A stretch of 64,000 nt of DNA from Aralia elata (Eukaryota; Streptophyta; Magnoliopsida; Apiales; Araliaceae): contig JAVJAP010000028.1 in assembly GCA_034770075.1 (NCBI GenBank), positions 434,001 through 498,000 of the forward strand, in the 5' to 3' direction. Below, piece after piece: positions 11,715-23,977 of the stretch (its first letter is position 1; every line of letters starts with the position of its first letter). The notes beneath the pieces were generated by a model. It was not told the DNA's origin, did not search any database, and was given only the letters and a program-made list of their open reading frames with translations. Made by a program: the position numbers and the translations under genes.

Positions 11715-12315
11715 CCCAATTTCTCCATCAATTTCGTTTATGTTCATCGGTTTATGTTCATCGGAGTACTGTTCATTACCAGAATTACTGTTCAGCGCAA
11801 TTAACTGTTCATTGAAAAAAAAATGTTGTTACTGCGTTATTTTGGAAATAGGGAGGTAACCCTAACTTTCCTAATTTAAATTAAAAAAACCTTGCAAATT
11901 ACCTTTTAGTACCCAAAACTTCCTCCTTCCACTTAAATATTGCCCCACGGTTTATTAGTTTACATTTTTCACATTGATTTCTTGCATAAAGACCCCTAAA
12001 CTTTTAACCATAGCACTTTTCACCCCCGTCTCATACTTTATAATCAGTTAGGTCCATAAGGGAAAAGTAAATATTTTATTTTGAATATTCGGATTTTTAA
12101 TATTTAATCACTTGCATTTCCTTTGTTCATTAGTTCTAAAATTTTTGAAAGCTTGTTTTGGATTTGTTCTTTTAAAATTGCATATTATTCCATCTAGATT
12201 ATTCGATTATTATCAGTATCCTTTGAGATTGCGATTGCATAGTTTTAGACTTGTAATTTTAATTTGTTTCAATTAAATTTTTGTATTGTCTCAGATTTGC
12301 ACTTGCATTTGCATC

Positions 12316-15300
12316 ATGACTACACATACTCAAGCTACCTTAGAAGAAATTCAGGATCAATTAGGGGTCATAGTTGCGCAACTAGGTCAAATGAATGATA
12401 GAATCACACACATTGAACAAAGACAGCCTGTAGTGGAACCTCAGGGGAATAATGGAAATGGGCATGTCGAAAACCAACATGTTAACCACCATGAACATCC
12501 TAGGCATCATTCCTTATTATGATGACTATAGGAAAATCAAGGTAAATGCACTCCAGTTTGACGGTAGATTTGATCCCAATTCATTCCTTGATTGGTTGTC
12601 TAGTATGGAGAAGTATTTTGACTGGTATGAGATGTCTGAGGATATGAAGATGCGATTTGCCAAAATGAAATTGGTGAAATTGGCCAGTTTATTTTGTTCA
12701 TGGGCTGAGAGAGACTTAGAGCGTCTAGGTGAGCCACCTATCAGGCATTGGGGGGAGATGAAAACTCGCCTAAAGTAATATTATTTACCCGTAAGATATA
12801 CCGATAGGTTAATGGAGCAGCATGACAATTTTCGTCAAAGTAATAATATGTCTATTGCTGATTATATCTGCAGATTTAGGGAGTTGACTCAAAGATGTAG
12901 GATCAGTGAGAACGATAGATTGACCATTATGAAGTTCAATAATGGGTTATGACCTGAACTTCAATCACACATCCTAACCAGTGACATTACTACCCTAGAT
13001 GACCTTTTCCAGTCAGCTCTATATAATGAGTATAGGTTACAGGGTATCGCTAGGAGAGTCCTTTCTTACTCAGGCCATCCTAGTGGCCGAAATTTCTCGC
13101 AGAGTAGATCTTTTCCCACTTCTCAGGCGTCCTCTAGGGCTAGTAACATTATAACTGGGCCATCTCGTGACAAAGGGAATAGTGTAACTGCACCCAACTC
13201 TCAGTCAACTACCCAAGAGAGGTGCTTTACATGTCGGAGGTTAAGGCACAAGTCTTTTGAGTGCCCCAATCGCAATCGCTAACGGGTAACAATAGTAGAG
13301 AAAACTTCAAAAGAGGGGGATATTTTCAGGGATGAAGTCGAAGGCGAGTATGACTCGCAAGATGAGGAGGCTGATGAGCACCTAAAGGAGATAGGTAACC
13401 TGGTAGGTGTCATGAGGTGCGTTTTCATAAGTCATAGGAGAGAGTATGATTGGAGGAGAACCACCATATTTCAAACCTACAACAAAGTAGGTGGTGCCTC
13501 TTCTAAGTTGATCATCGATGAGGGTAGTTGCTTAAATGTGGTTGCTGAGTCCCCCTTACCACGGATGAAGCTAAAGGCAGAACCACACCCCCAACCTTTT
13601 AACGTCGCCTGGGTCAACAAAACATTCATTCCTATGTCAAAGAGATATCTAGTGCCAATCCACCTTCAGGGCTATGAGGAGAGTATTTGGTGTAATGTCC
13701 TTCCTATGAATATTGCACATATTCTACTAGGGCGACCTTGGCTATATGATCGTGATGTGACTCATTATAGGAGGACGAACACATATGTGTTTACACACAA
13801 GGAGCAGAAAATATGATTAGTACCTGTGCGACCCCGAGTGTCGTCCAATAGTCAACCAAAAGAGATTAGCTTACCTACCCAACAAACCAAATCACTCCAT
13901 ATTCTTAATAGAAATGAGTTTGAGCAGAGTGTGCTGGAGGAGAAGGTTGTGTATGCGGTGGTAGTTACTAGAGAGATATTCCTGAGGATAGTACTAGAGA
14001 GATTCCTAGTGATGTTAGGCAGATTCTACATGAGTTTGCCGATGTTATGCCTAGTGAGTTGTCTGATGGGTTACCACCTCTTAGGGACATCCAACACAGC
14101 ATGTCATTGACCTTATTCTAGGGTCTTCTTTACCTAAACCTGGCACATTATAGGATGCATCCCACAGTGCAGACCGAGATGAGATGACAGGTAGGTGAGT
14201 TGTTGAGGAAGGGCTTTGTTAGAGAAAGTCTTAGCCCTTGTGCCGTTCCAACCTTAATCACCCCGAAGGCTGATGGGAGTTTGAGGATGTATTGTGATAA
14301 TCGAGCCATAAATAAGATCTCTATCAAGTATAGGTTTCCCTTACCTAGGCTTGATGACATGCTAGATATGATGACTGTGGCTCGTATTTTCACCAAAATA
14401 GACATGCGGAGTGGATACCACCAAATCAGCGTCCGAGAGGGAGATAAGTGGAAGACTGCCTTTAAGACAGGGGACAAACTTTATGAGTGGCTAATGTTAC
14501 CTTTTGGCTTAACCAATGCACCCAGCGCATTTATAAGAGTTATGAATCAGGTGCTACGTCCTTTCATAAGCAAGTTTGTAGGGTCTATTTTCATGACATC
14601 CTCATTTATAGTAAAACTCGAAAAGAACACTTACTTCACTTGAGAGAGATTCTAGCAGTTCTTCTACGTGAGAAACTCTTATGTTAATTTGAAGAAGTGT
14701 TCTTTTGTTCAGGAGTCAATCATTTTCCTTGGATTTGTGATCTCCAAAGAGGGGCTTGCTGCCGACCCTAAGAAAGTAAAGGCTATTAATGAGGGGCCTG
14801 GACCTTCTAATATTCACGAAGCTCGAAGCTTCCATGGGCTAGCTACGTTTTATAAGAGTTTCATTAGAGGATTTAGTGCCATTATGGCTCCCATCACTGA
14901 TAGTTTAAAAAAGGGAGAGTTCGTTTGGTCTAAATCGGCTACCAAAGCTTTTGTGGAAATCAAGAATATGTTGACACATGCACCTATTCTCGTGCTACCA
15001 GACTTTAGTAAAGTATTTGAGGTAGCATACGATGCTTCAGGCGTAGGAATAGGGGGAATGCTTAGTCAGGAGGGTTATCTGATAGCGTTCTTTAGTGAGA
15101 AATTGAATGAGGCCTAACAAAATTACTCTACCTATGATGAGGAGTTTTATGCTATAGTCTAGGCACTAAGGTATTGACAACAATATTTGTTGCATAGAGG
15201 GTTTCTTCTTTACTCTGATCATCAGGCACTCCAGTACCTTAGCTCCCAAAAGAAGCTGAGTCATCGACATGCTAGGTGGGAAGAGTTTATCGAGGAGTAT

Positions 15301-17011
15301 TCTTTTGTCGTTAAGCATTGTAAAGGGATAGAGAATGTGGTTGCCGATGTGTTGAGTAGAGTGTCCATCCTTGTCAACTCTTTGAGAGTGGAGGTTGTGG
15401 GATTTGAACGCATTATCCAAGAGTACCCCACTTGTCGAGGCGTTAATGACATTTATGTTGCCCTACAGAATCCTAGTTCCCCACCCTCTAGTGATTTTTG
15501 TATCCATGATAGGTTATCTTTTTAAGGGCAGCCGCTTGTGTATTCCTAGTACATCGATGCGCAAGTATTTATTGTGGGAGTTACACGCAGGAGGATTAGC
15601 TGGACACTTTGGTCGAGATAAGACCATTGTCATTGTTGAGGATAGGTTCTTTTGGCCTAGCCTCAAGAGAGATGTAGCTTGTGTGTTGTTTCTAAGTGTT
15701 GTACATGTCGGACTGCTAAGGGTAGGAAGCAGAACACAGGTTTGTACACTCCACTTCTGGTTCCCTATACACCTTGGGAGGATCTTAATATGGATTTTGT
15801 CTTGGGATTATCGAGGACCCAGAGGGGTCATGATTCAGTTTTTGTTGTAGTGGACCGTTTCACTAAGATGACATATTTTATTCCTTGCAGCAAAATTGAT
15901 AATACCTCACATATTTCCATGATTTTTTTTAGTGAGGTGGTGAGATTGCGTGGGTTACCACTGACTATAGTTTCTAATAGAGATGCGAAATTTATAAGTT
16001 ATTTTTGGAAAACTCTCTGGAAGAAACTTAATATAACGCTTAAGTTTTCCACTGCTTATCATCCATAGACCAACGGTCAGACTGAGGTTATTAATAGGAA
16101 TCTAGGTGATTTGATACGTTTTCTTGTGGGTGATCATGTGTCTACATGGGATAAGGTTTTACCTATGACTGAGTTTGCATATAATAGCTCATTTAATCGA
16201 TCGGTCGACTGGAATGAGTCCTTTTCAGACTTACACTGGTTATCAGCCTGGGAAACCTGTTGATTTAGCTCATCTTCCCACTGCATATAGGGCTAGTGAG
16301 TTTGTAGAGTATTTTGCGCATCATATTCATGATTTGCATGCTGAGATAAAAAAGAAAATTAATTTGAGCAATACAAATTATAAGTCTACTGTAGATGTTC
16401 ATCGCAAATATCAAGAGTTTAATGAGAATGATCGAGTGGTGCTACGACGTCGTGCTGAGAGATTACCTCCTGGCACATGGAAGAAAGTGTATGCTAAGAA
16501 GATGGGTCCATTTCGAGTTTGAAAGAAGGTTAGCACTAATGCATACGAGTTGGATCTTCCGAGTGAAATGGGTATTAGTCCTGTATTCAATGTGGAAGAC
16601 CTTACTCCTTACCATGGGTCTTCTGATGATTCCGCCCCCTCTTCCACTTCTTTTCCTACTACTTCACCTACTTCGCTTACACTTGCTAACCCTAATGAGC
16701 CTATACTTGTTCCTCCTTAACCTGTTCCACCTGTACCTCCTATTGTTCTTACATAGCATACAACAGAGGTAATTGAGGATGTTTTCGATGAGCGGGTTGT
16801 GGCTACAAGGCAGGGTAGTTACCGTCAGTTTTTGGTGAACTGGCGCAGCAGGCCTCCGGATGATTGTACATGGATTAGTGTTGAGGAGTTCCATCGGCTT
16901 GATTCAAACCTTTTGGAGAGATATGAGGCTTTCATTTCGCCAGAGGCTTCATTTTCGCAGCCAGAGAGAGTTGATAGGGATCGATCCGTGAGACGTTGTT
17001 GTCATGGGTGA
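12316..17011 (+). pseudogene. gag-pol of the Reina-like element, multiply frameshifted
   Basis: The first in-frame ATG is 12316 (MTTHTQ). Gag is broken by a frameshift near 12510 and by stops; a CCHC remnant reads CFTCRRLRHKSFEC (~13225). The protease region has DEGSCLNV and LLGRPW (13500-13745). RT (14200-14800) carries KIDMRSGYHQI and FGLTNAPS, but the active site reads YFHDIL, with the first catalytic Asp replaced (codon 14592-14594). RNase H (~14995-15360), integrase (~15550-16200; MDFVLGL, reduced SNRDAKF) and a chromodomain (~16800-16930; QFLVNWRSRPPDDCTW) follow. The frame stops at 17011, about 40 bp inside the 3' LTR. At least four frameshifts and many stops make it inactive. Confidence 0.85.
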
Positions 17012-17321
17012 TTCACTATTTAGTTATTTATTTATCAGTTGTCTATTTATTTAGTTTATTGGACTTTTTATTTATTGGTTTATTTATCTAGAGGGCCAAT
17101 TGTTACTGGGCTTAGGGTTATTACAGTTTATTTTCTTATAAATATGCTTGTAAGTCATGTCAGACTCTTTACACTTTGATATTGAAATTATTCTGATTAT
17201 TAGTTGCGATCAATATTTTTCCTCCTTCCTGCGGTTGAATCACCCTAGTTCTTTTAATTCTCTTTGTTGATTTTGCATTTTTCCAATTAATTATCTGTTC
17301 AACAATTTCCGTCTTACATCA
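16972..17321 (+). repeat. 3' LTR of the Reina-like element
   Basis: 350 bp, about 40 bp shorter than the 5' LTR through small deletions (for example after tttattgg and before cctgcggttg). A purine-rich stretch (ccagagagag) precedes it. The pol frame continues 13 codons into it. Confidence 0.85.
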
Positions 17322-17326
17322 ATATC

Positions 17327-19204
17327 CATCATCAAGTTGTACTTTAAGCTCACTCGGTGATTCTACATTGATCAAACCCAAATCGTTTATTATATCTCTG
17401 TTGATGGCTCCAATATGTTCTAACCTAATGAATCCTCGCACCTCAGTTAACTTTGAGTTACTCACAAAGATATCGAAGTAATTAGTTTTTGATACAAATG
17501 TTATCCTTTCCAGCGACGTAACACCTTTCCCACACAACACTCCTACATTACTTGGCAGACCTATCATAGATCATAGGCTTTCACATGAATCTACATTGAG
17601 TTCCAAAAGATCAATAAGAGATTTGACAAAATCTGGAAGGGCTTCAATCATATTATTGCTTAAATCCAATCGCCATAGCAAGGTTAGTTGACTTAAGTCC
17701 TTAAGAAAAGAATCTTCAGAAAGATTGCAGTTCACAAGACTTAAATAAGCCAAAGAGAATGGTAAAAGAAAGCCTGATTGTTTCAGGATTTCTTTTGGGT
17801 TTAAACAACCATGACCAAACAATGACATACCATGGTTTGACCTCTCTAGATGAAGTTAGCAGCACCGGCCCTGGCCTAAAGCCAGAGGTGCGGGAGCTTT
17901 AGGCCCACCAAAAAAATGTTATTTTTAGGGCCCCCAATTCTGCGAAGCTTCAGGTGGAGTGGCCCTGCTCTGCCCATTATCAGCTCCATTTCATTCCAAA
18001 CAAATTTCATTCTAAGCCTTCCCACTCACAAATTATAATCACCAAAAATCCTCCTAAATTCCTGCTGGAATTCGCCAAGCAAACTGAAGTTGATGATAAT
18101 CAAGAGGTAATCCATCTACTTTTGCTATATTTTTATAAATTGGGTAAATCCATATGTAAAATTGGTATATATTTATGTGAATCAGTTGTGGAATTGGTTG
18201 GGTAATGAGAATATGTACTATACGAAAGTATAAGGAAGGATTTCTATGAAGAAATCTGGGCTAAACCATGCCTAAACTTTTGTAAAATCTGGAAATTTTC
18301 ACATTGTAGACAAGTTGTTTGATAAAATGCTTGAATGGGAAGATTTTGCTAAAAACTCATAAATAGCTAATGTGGTGAGCTAAGAAACATTTATACATGT
18401 ATTAGGATATAACCCAAGTGGATTGGGTGAATCAAAGTGAGTTTAACCGCCCTCAAATTTTGACCCCCTCAAATTTTGTCCTGGTTTCGCCACTGACTCA
18501 AAAAGGGCCCATTTTTTTCGTTGTCGCTTTAAGCCCTTTAAAACTCAGGACCGACCCTGGAAGTTAGTGATGTGTTTAGGATTGTTCCCTCGCTTTGATG
18601 CTCTTTCAACAACTCCTTATTCCTCCCAACTCTTTGAAACTCAACAAGATTTGAGCAACCGGAGATTACAAGTGTTTCGAGAGATCCTAGCGTGTGAAAA
18701 TTTCTTGGAAGCTTCCTAAGTTTCTTGCAATCTTCTAGATCTAGTAATGCAAGTCTTTTAAGGTTGCAAATTGAGTCAAATACGTCATCCAAACTCACAC
18801 AACCTTTGAGAATTAATCTCTCAAGATTGTGGAGCCCTATAAAATTAGGTGTTCTAGCAAGCCTTCGAGAATGACTGAAGTCAAGGATTTTAAGTGATGG
18901 AAGTTCCTGTTTTTGAAAAAACAAGTAGTAGGTGGTTAATTTGACAAATATAATCACATATTAAACAAAATTTATAGTTATAAAACTAAATTGGGTGTAA
19001 TACCATTGTTATCTCCCAAGCTTGCTCCAACTTGCTGTAACACATGTCCAGAGCAACAACAATCTATAAGGATAACTCTTTCAGCATATATTTTACAGGG
19101 AATCCGTGCCAAGATAACCATCTTAAGTTTCGAGGAAAATTTTTACAGCACCAGGTGAATTGTACGTATTTGAGCTGGAGTAGTGTTAGCCTATGTTCTG
19201 ATTG
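17327..19204 (-). pseudogene. TIR-NBS-LRR type resistance gene, LRR fragment
   Basis: Two exons remain. Exon 19204-19004 reads LLQLKYV, NLRWLSWHGFPVKYM, a TAG stop, then VALDMCYSKLEQAW. A GT/AG intron (19003-18907) keeps phase 0 into exon 18906 leftwards, which gives ELPSLKILDFSHS, NLERLILKGC and SLETLVISGCSNL. Such phrases are typical of the LRR domain of plant TNL immune receptors; TIR and NB-ARC parts are absent. A hAT-like element interrupts it at 17860-18559. The LRR then resumes (LAYLSLVNCNLSEDSF, LDLSNN) after an apparent frameshift, meets a TGA near 17571 (a CGA-to-TGA change would explain it), and ends at the Reina-like insertion. The remaining 3' piece is probably within 11222-11308. 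Confidence 0.75.
17860..18559. mobile_element. Non-autonomous hAT-like element
   Basis: 700 bp between perfect 8-bp duplications gaagttag (17852-17859 and 18560-18567). The left end is cagcaccggccctggc; the right end complement is cagggtcggtcctgag. A CAGGG..CGG..CCTG terminus and an 8-bp duplication are hallmarks of hAT elements. Both ends hold GGGCCC-type subterminal blocks (agggcccccaatt, aaagggccca). I find no transposase. It splits the LRR exon of the TNL pseudogene. Confidence 0.85.
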
Positions 19205-19622
19205 CTACCAAAGTATACCGTTCATTGATCTAACCCATAATCTCTAAATCTAAACTCTAACCCATAATTCATTTTCAAATCTAAAAAAATCAAGTAATCT
19301 TCTATTTTCAAAAAAATATACAAATATAATTATAATTAGATTTTAAAACTCATAATTTAATTCATTTAAATAACTAAACTAAATGTAAATAAAGAATAAT
19401 GAAATATATTTCAATCACACAGGTAGCAAAATAAAAAATAAAAAAATCAATTGGAAGTACTTTGGCACAAACATTAAATTATTATTATTATTAAATACTA
19501 AGAGTAAAATAAGAACCACCTTTAATTGGAAGATGTGGAATAGAGAACCAAGCCCCCAGGAAGTAATAATCCGCTCCCAATTTCTACTAAATCGGAATAA
19601 AAAGAGAGCGAGAGAAAGAAGA
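19205..19622. other. AT-rich spacer
   Basis: No gene seen. It holds A- and T-rich tracts and a short (att)n run near 19480. The last 100 bp could be the upstream region of the putative gene that follows. Confidence 0.5.
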
Positions 19623-20085
19623 TGATGGAAATATCTTGGTCGGAGAAATTGCGTATGGGTTCATACGAGTTTCTCGGCGATGCCGAATCACCGGAGGTCC
19701 GGAAGGCCACCGCTCTAGACTTAAGGTTAGAATTTACAGTACTGTGGTGGCCATATGCTACGAAATTGCAGCATACAAGTTTCTTTTTAGAACAAAGAAA
19801 GTTTTATTCTTGGAACAAACAAGAAGGAAGTTTTTTTTATTCTTTAGCAACAAATCTAAAGAATTTTGCCTGAGTTCAAAAACTGTGTTTAATTCTGGGT
19901 TTCTTTGTGGAATTTCCTTTTTTTTTTTTACATGTCATCCATGGATTTGGTAATAATGGGTTTGATGGTAGTTTCAGAGTTTAATGTTGATTCATCATGG
20001 TTCATAGGAGGCTTCCTGATGGGTGTGGACAACACCCAATTCCCATCGGGACAATTGTAAGATTAAACAATACCCTACAAAGAGA
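19623..20085 (+). pseudogene. Unrecognised two-exon gene fragment
   Basis: An ATG at 19623 opens a compositionally coding-like exon (starts MMEISWSEKLRMGSYEFLGD) ending at ttaag|gttaga (~19726). A second exon-like segment begins after ttcatag at ~20009. Joined at these splice-like sites the frame continues as RRLPDGCGQHPIPIGTIVRL and NNTLQRETG, then meets acag|gtaaaa (~20090), which could be a further donor. A purine-rich leader precedes the ATG. I do not recognise the family and see no convincing later exon, so it is listed as a fragment. It could be a small functional gene, a truncated gene copy, or a chance pairing of ORFs. Confidence 0.35.
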
Positions 20086-20444
20086 AACAGGTAAAAAGAA
20101 ATGGGAACATGGTAGAAGCTACGACACCGTTTTAGAAGTTGTGTATATTTGCTCTGCGTGGGAACTGCATATACAATTTACTCTCTCTCTCTCTCTATAT
20201 ATATGCAGGTATATTTGTGTATATGTGATTGTAGATATCTATCGATTACTTATTATAATATCACAAACAACATTTTATTATACGTGTTAATATCGGATAT
20301 TTTGGTTGGACCAAAATTAAGTTGACTCATAAAACTATATTTTAATTTAATTAATTGATATTTTTACTTTTATTATGTTTGTATTATCTTATAAGATATA
20401 TATGGAAATTAATTAATTCCTTCTCTTTGTAGGCAACATTCATA

Positions 20445-20447
<3 letters not shown>

Positions 20448-20499
<52 letters not shown>
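20448..20499. repeat. (AT)n microsatellite
   Basis: About 26 uninterrupted AT units directly left of the foldback MITE. Confidence 0.95.
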
Positions 20500-20506
<7 letters not shown>

Positions 20507-20511
20507 CGGAT

Positions 20512-20731
20512 CAAGAGCATACCTTCTTAAATGACATACCAAGCATACCCCCTTTAGCGACGGACGGGGCGACGGTTTGGTCCGTTCCAATAGGTCCGGT
20601 CCGTCGCTAAAAATTTTAGCAACAGACCCCATATAGCGACAGACCGGATCTATGGCCTCAGACCAAACCGTCGCCCGGTCCGTCGCTAAAAGGGGTATGC
20701 TTGGTATGTCATTTAAGGGGGTATGCTCTTG
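20512..20731. mobile_element. Foldback MITE, 220 bp
   Basis: The arms are near-perfect inverted repeats of about 55 bp: caagagcatacc...taccaagcatacccc at the left and its complement at the right. The middle is built of further inverted pieces of tagcgacgg and ggtccgtcgcta, so the whole can fold on itself. No transposase ORF. A target duplication is not clear because AT repeats flank both sides. Confidence 0.75.
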
Positions 20732-22920
20732 AAATGCACTATATATATATAATTTGTTGGCAATTTATTGTATTTTTTACTTTTTTTATTTTTATTTTTT
20801 AATTTTGATGAGTCAAAGTGAATAAAACACTAAAAACGAACATGAATACTGTTGTCGGGTAAAATTATATGTCTAATTATTTTTAAATAATGATAAAAAC
20901 AACATTACAAAGTCACTGTATAAAAAAATTTAAACTAATACTCGCTTACGAATGCAATTTTTTTTAGTTGGATCCAAAATTAAAAATATATTTCTATCTT
21001 AGGAATATAAAGTGATATTATGGTCTTAATTTATTATTATTTTCACTATCATTTATAGTATCACGCTACCATTACTTAGCTAATATTAATGGTACATTTG
21101 ATAATATAAATTATAATTAATAAATAAAATACAATTATAAATCTCGTACTTGGCACATGACACCAAGTTAATATGTATATATAAGAGATATACATATATG
21201 AAGTAAGTTTACACATAAGAAAACATATTTTTTTCCACAGAAGAAAACATATTTTTTTAGCAGAAAGTGGGTTACTGAGTCGAATTTTAAGGAGAACGTG
21301 GCTAAATGGAAAGCTAAAGCGGTGCAACAGTTAAGTGGAAACTCTATAATAACAATCAACATTCTTACGTGTAAATGTGATTCACATCCAATCCAGAACA
21401 CACATATCTAGTACGGTTCTTCTAGATTTATCCTAGTTTATTCCAGTATTTTAGCTCAGGCTGCAACACTTAGCTTGTTACACCAACTCTTGACTTGATT
21501 ATTCTTTGTATTAGATTAGTTGTGTTGAATTCATTATTTGTTACGTCCATTCGAACTTAGTCGTTTTAGCTTAGGCTACAACAGCTAGCTTGTTAGGCTA
21601 ACTCTTGACTTAGTTATTTGTTGTATTAGATTAGTTGTATCAAATTCACTACTTGTTACGTTTGTTCGGACTTAGTCGTGTATTCAAATTTGGACCTGTA
21701 GTTTGTTACGTCGATTGGACTTGGTTGTATGTTCATCCTCAGTTGTTTCGACAACATGTCCCAGCAATTATATTCAGGTTTTACTTAACTATCTGGCATT
21801 AGTGGTTATCTATTGCATGTATTTGTTAACTGTGACGTGCTAATCAACAGATAAGTTTAACTCTGATTTATAATTGTAATAATCGGTATATAGTCAATGA
21901 CCTGACACTGTTTAGTTATTTCACTTGATTTGCATGCTCAATTGAACTTAACCATTTAGTCAACAGGTTAGTACTATAGCTGATTAGTTAGTCTATACGG
22001 CATTGGTGGTTGTGGTAGTGCATGCGAACTTAACCATAATCATTAAATCAACAGATAAGATAACTTAACTAATACTAGTTAACAACTTGTTAGTTATAGT
22101 GTAGTTTAACTCTGGCGATAAACCAACAAGTAGTATATTGGAATTAGTTAACCTTAAAACCAAATGTTTAATATTGAAGTCCTTAGTTAAAGACAAAAAG
22201 ACCTATTAGAGAAGCAGTTCCTTCTTCTCTGTAATTGCTTGACCAGTTTCGGCTAAGTAGTTGACCCATTTTAAAGGATAGTGTTAATTGAATAGTATTT
22301 TAACAGTTAGACAAACACTACCTCACATTGAGTGCAGTGAACTCTGGCATGCCCGCACACAAATTATTCATCCATAATAGCACTAGGATTTGTTTTTTGT
22401 GACCCCAACACGTCCTTCAAAAGATCTTTAGGGAGATATCTCTCTAGCGGAACTACTACGGCTTTAGCGTCGTCTTCGTTCGTGACTTCTATTTATGTAA
22501 TGCAAAGGAGATTTGGTTCTTCTTCTTCGGCGTCTGTCTGAATCAAAAGATCTTGTGCTTGTACTTCTATGAGAAAAAGAGGGTCTACGAGTTCGGCGAG
22601 AACCACAGTGTTCGGATCAAGAAGAAGTTTCCCATTTTCTCAATAGGCCGTCTTCGACCCTCGTCAGATTAGCGAACTGTTTGTTAAGCTCTTCGTGTTG
22701 GAGTTGCAGAGTTTTCTTTTTATCTTGGACTTCTTGAAGGCAACACTAGTTGTCAGCATCTATTGGTTGACGCACACGACTGCGAGCACGCTTCGCCATA
22801 AGAATTGCTTCGGTGACCAGGTGATGGTGGTAGTGCCACCATGGAAGTTGTATATCAAAGAGTGGTTGAAAAAGAACTGTACTAAACACTAAAAGGCATT
22901 CCTTCTAGTGTCAATGTTAA
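20732..22920. other. Intergenic repeat-derived sequence with a 115-bp tandem duplication
   Basis: No intact gene. 21449-21678 holds two tandem copies of a ~115-bp unit (ttttagcttaggct...cgaacttagtcg) with a partial third. Between 22370 and 22800 the minus strand has a coding-like trace: MAKRARSRVRQPIDADN, a stop, then LQLQHEELNKQFANLT, and further left an acidic frame. It may be a decayed retrotransposon gag N-terminus, but this is weak. Confidence 0.4.
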
Positions 22921-22981
22921 TGTGATGCCCCCAAATTCGGGTCTATACCACCCAATTTGAGTCGTCAAAATACATACTACA
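22921..22981 (-). repeat. LTR end fragment (family related to 23978)
   Basis: 61 bp starting tgtgatgcccccaaattc and containing gagtcgtcaaaatacatactaca, closely similar to the start at 23978. It is cut off exactly where another LTR end begins (22982). No primer site lies to its left, so it is an outer element end or a solo LTR remnant. Confidence 0.6.
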
Positions 22982-23908
22982 TGTGACGCCCCCAAATTCG
23001 GGTACCTTCAAAACCCGAGTCTGGTGCTCCACGATACAACTTAATCAATACAAATCTTAACGACATAAATGAAATGTCTATTTTATTACAATGCATCTCA
23101 ATTTAATCCCAGGTTTTCTAACATTTAACAAAACAAAACATCCTCTTATAATATTTACAAATTAATACAACAACTATTTCATTAATAACATTACCTACTA
23201 AATATATTAAATGCTTCTATTTCTTAGGCTTTCCTTTACTTTGTCGTTATCGAAACCTCTAGATTTCTTGGCTTTGTTGAAAAAAATTTATTTATGACAA
23301 GGTTGAGCAACTACGTTGCCCAGCAAGTTTAACAGCTATCACAAAACACATAATTCACATTCTAATATGTTTCACATTTGTCATTATTCACATTTTATAC
23401 ATACTTCATATTTCTCATGCTGTACATTTTATACATGCTTTATATTTGGTACATGCTTTCATGCTTCGCGTTTATCAAATTAAAAGTTCATATAGAACAA
23501 TTAACTTAACTCATCAACTGAATATTAATAGTTATTATCACATTATTGCACATAATGCACATTAAAATAAATTCATAAGAATTTCACATAATATCAAAAA
23601 TTGGCACATAACATATAACAACAAATACTGAAAAACTTGCCGAGTCCTTTATAATTTTACGCTAATCCAAATGATCTAACTGATAATTCAATTCTCTTGA
23701 ACAATGACCAACTTTCATTTTCTTCCCGTATGATCGGATAATGTCTTGATACTTTTTATGTGAATCTTTTATTAGTACCTCGTTGACTATTTTCTAGCAC
23801 AATAAATCCTTCCTGCAATTTACCGAAATCATTATTCATGAAGGCCAAAAATATTAATATCACATTTCTTCATTTCTTATACCATTTTCGTGATTTACTC
23901 GTTGCTTC
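22982..23908 (-). repeat. Tekay-like LTR fragment
   Basis: It starts tgtgacgcccccaaattcggg, the complement of the LTR end found in element B. On the minus strand it retains cttgctgggcaac and ttgctcaacc, the same conserved block as in elements A and B. No other end is recognisable before the microsatellite at 23909. No coding sequence. Confidence 0.6.
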
Positions 23909-23971
23909 ACACACACACACAAACACACACACACACACACACACATATATACATATATATATATATATATA
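23909..23971. repeat. (CA)n(TA)n compound microsatellite
   Basis: A cacaca tract with one aaac interruption passes into an atatat tract. It separates two LTR starts. Confidence 0.95.
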
Positions 23972-23977
23972 TATCTG

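Larger units (their letters stand above)
11309..17321 (+). mobile_element. Reina-like Ty3/gypsy chromovirus (decayed) with perfect TSD
   Basis: Short LTRs (11309-11700 and 16972-17321) both start tgatagggatcgatccgtga and end in acatca. They flank one gag-pol region. The 5-bp duplication atatc is perfect (11304-11308 and 17322-17326). The primer site ttggcatcagagc follows the 5' LTR at once. Small size (6.0 kb), short LTRs and a C-terminal chromodomain fit Reina-type chromoviruses; the lineage is inferred. The LTRs differ by several indels and many substitutions, so the insertion is old. It sits in a TNL-like pseudogene. Confidence 0.85.

Noticed and set aside
20448..20499. Possible regulatory TATA cluster
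   Set aside because: A plain AT microsatellite.
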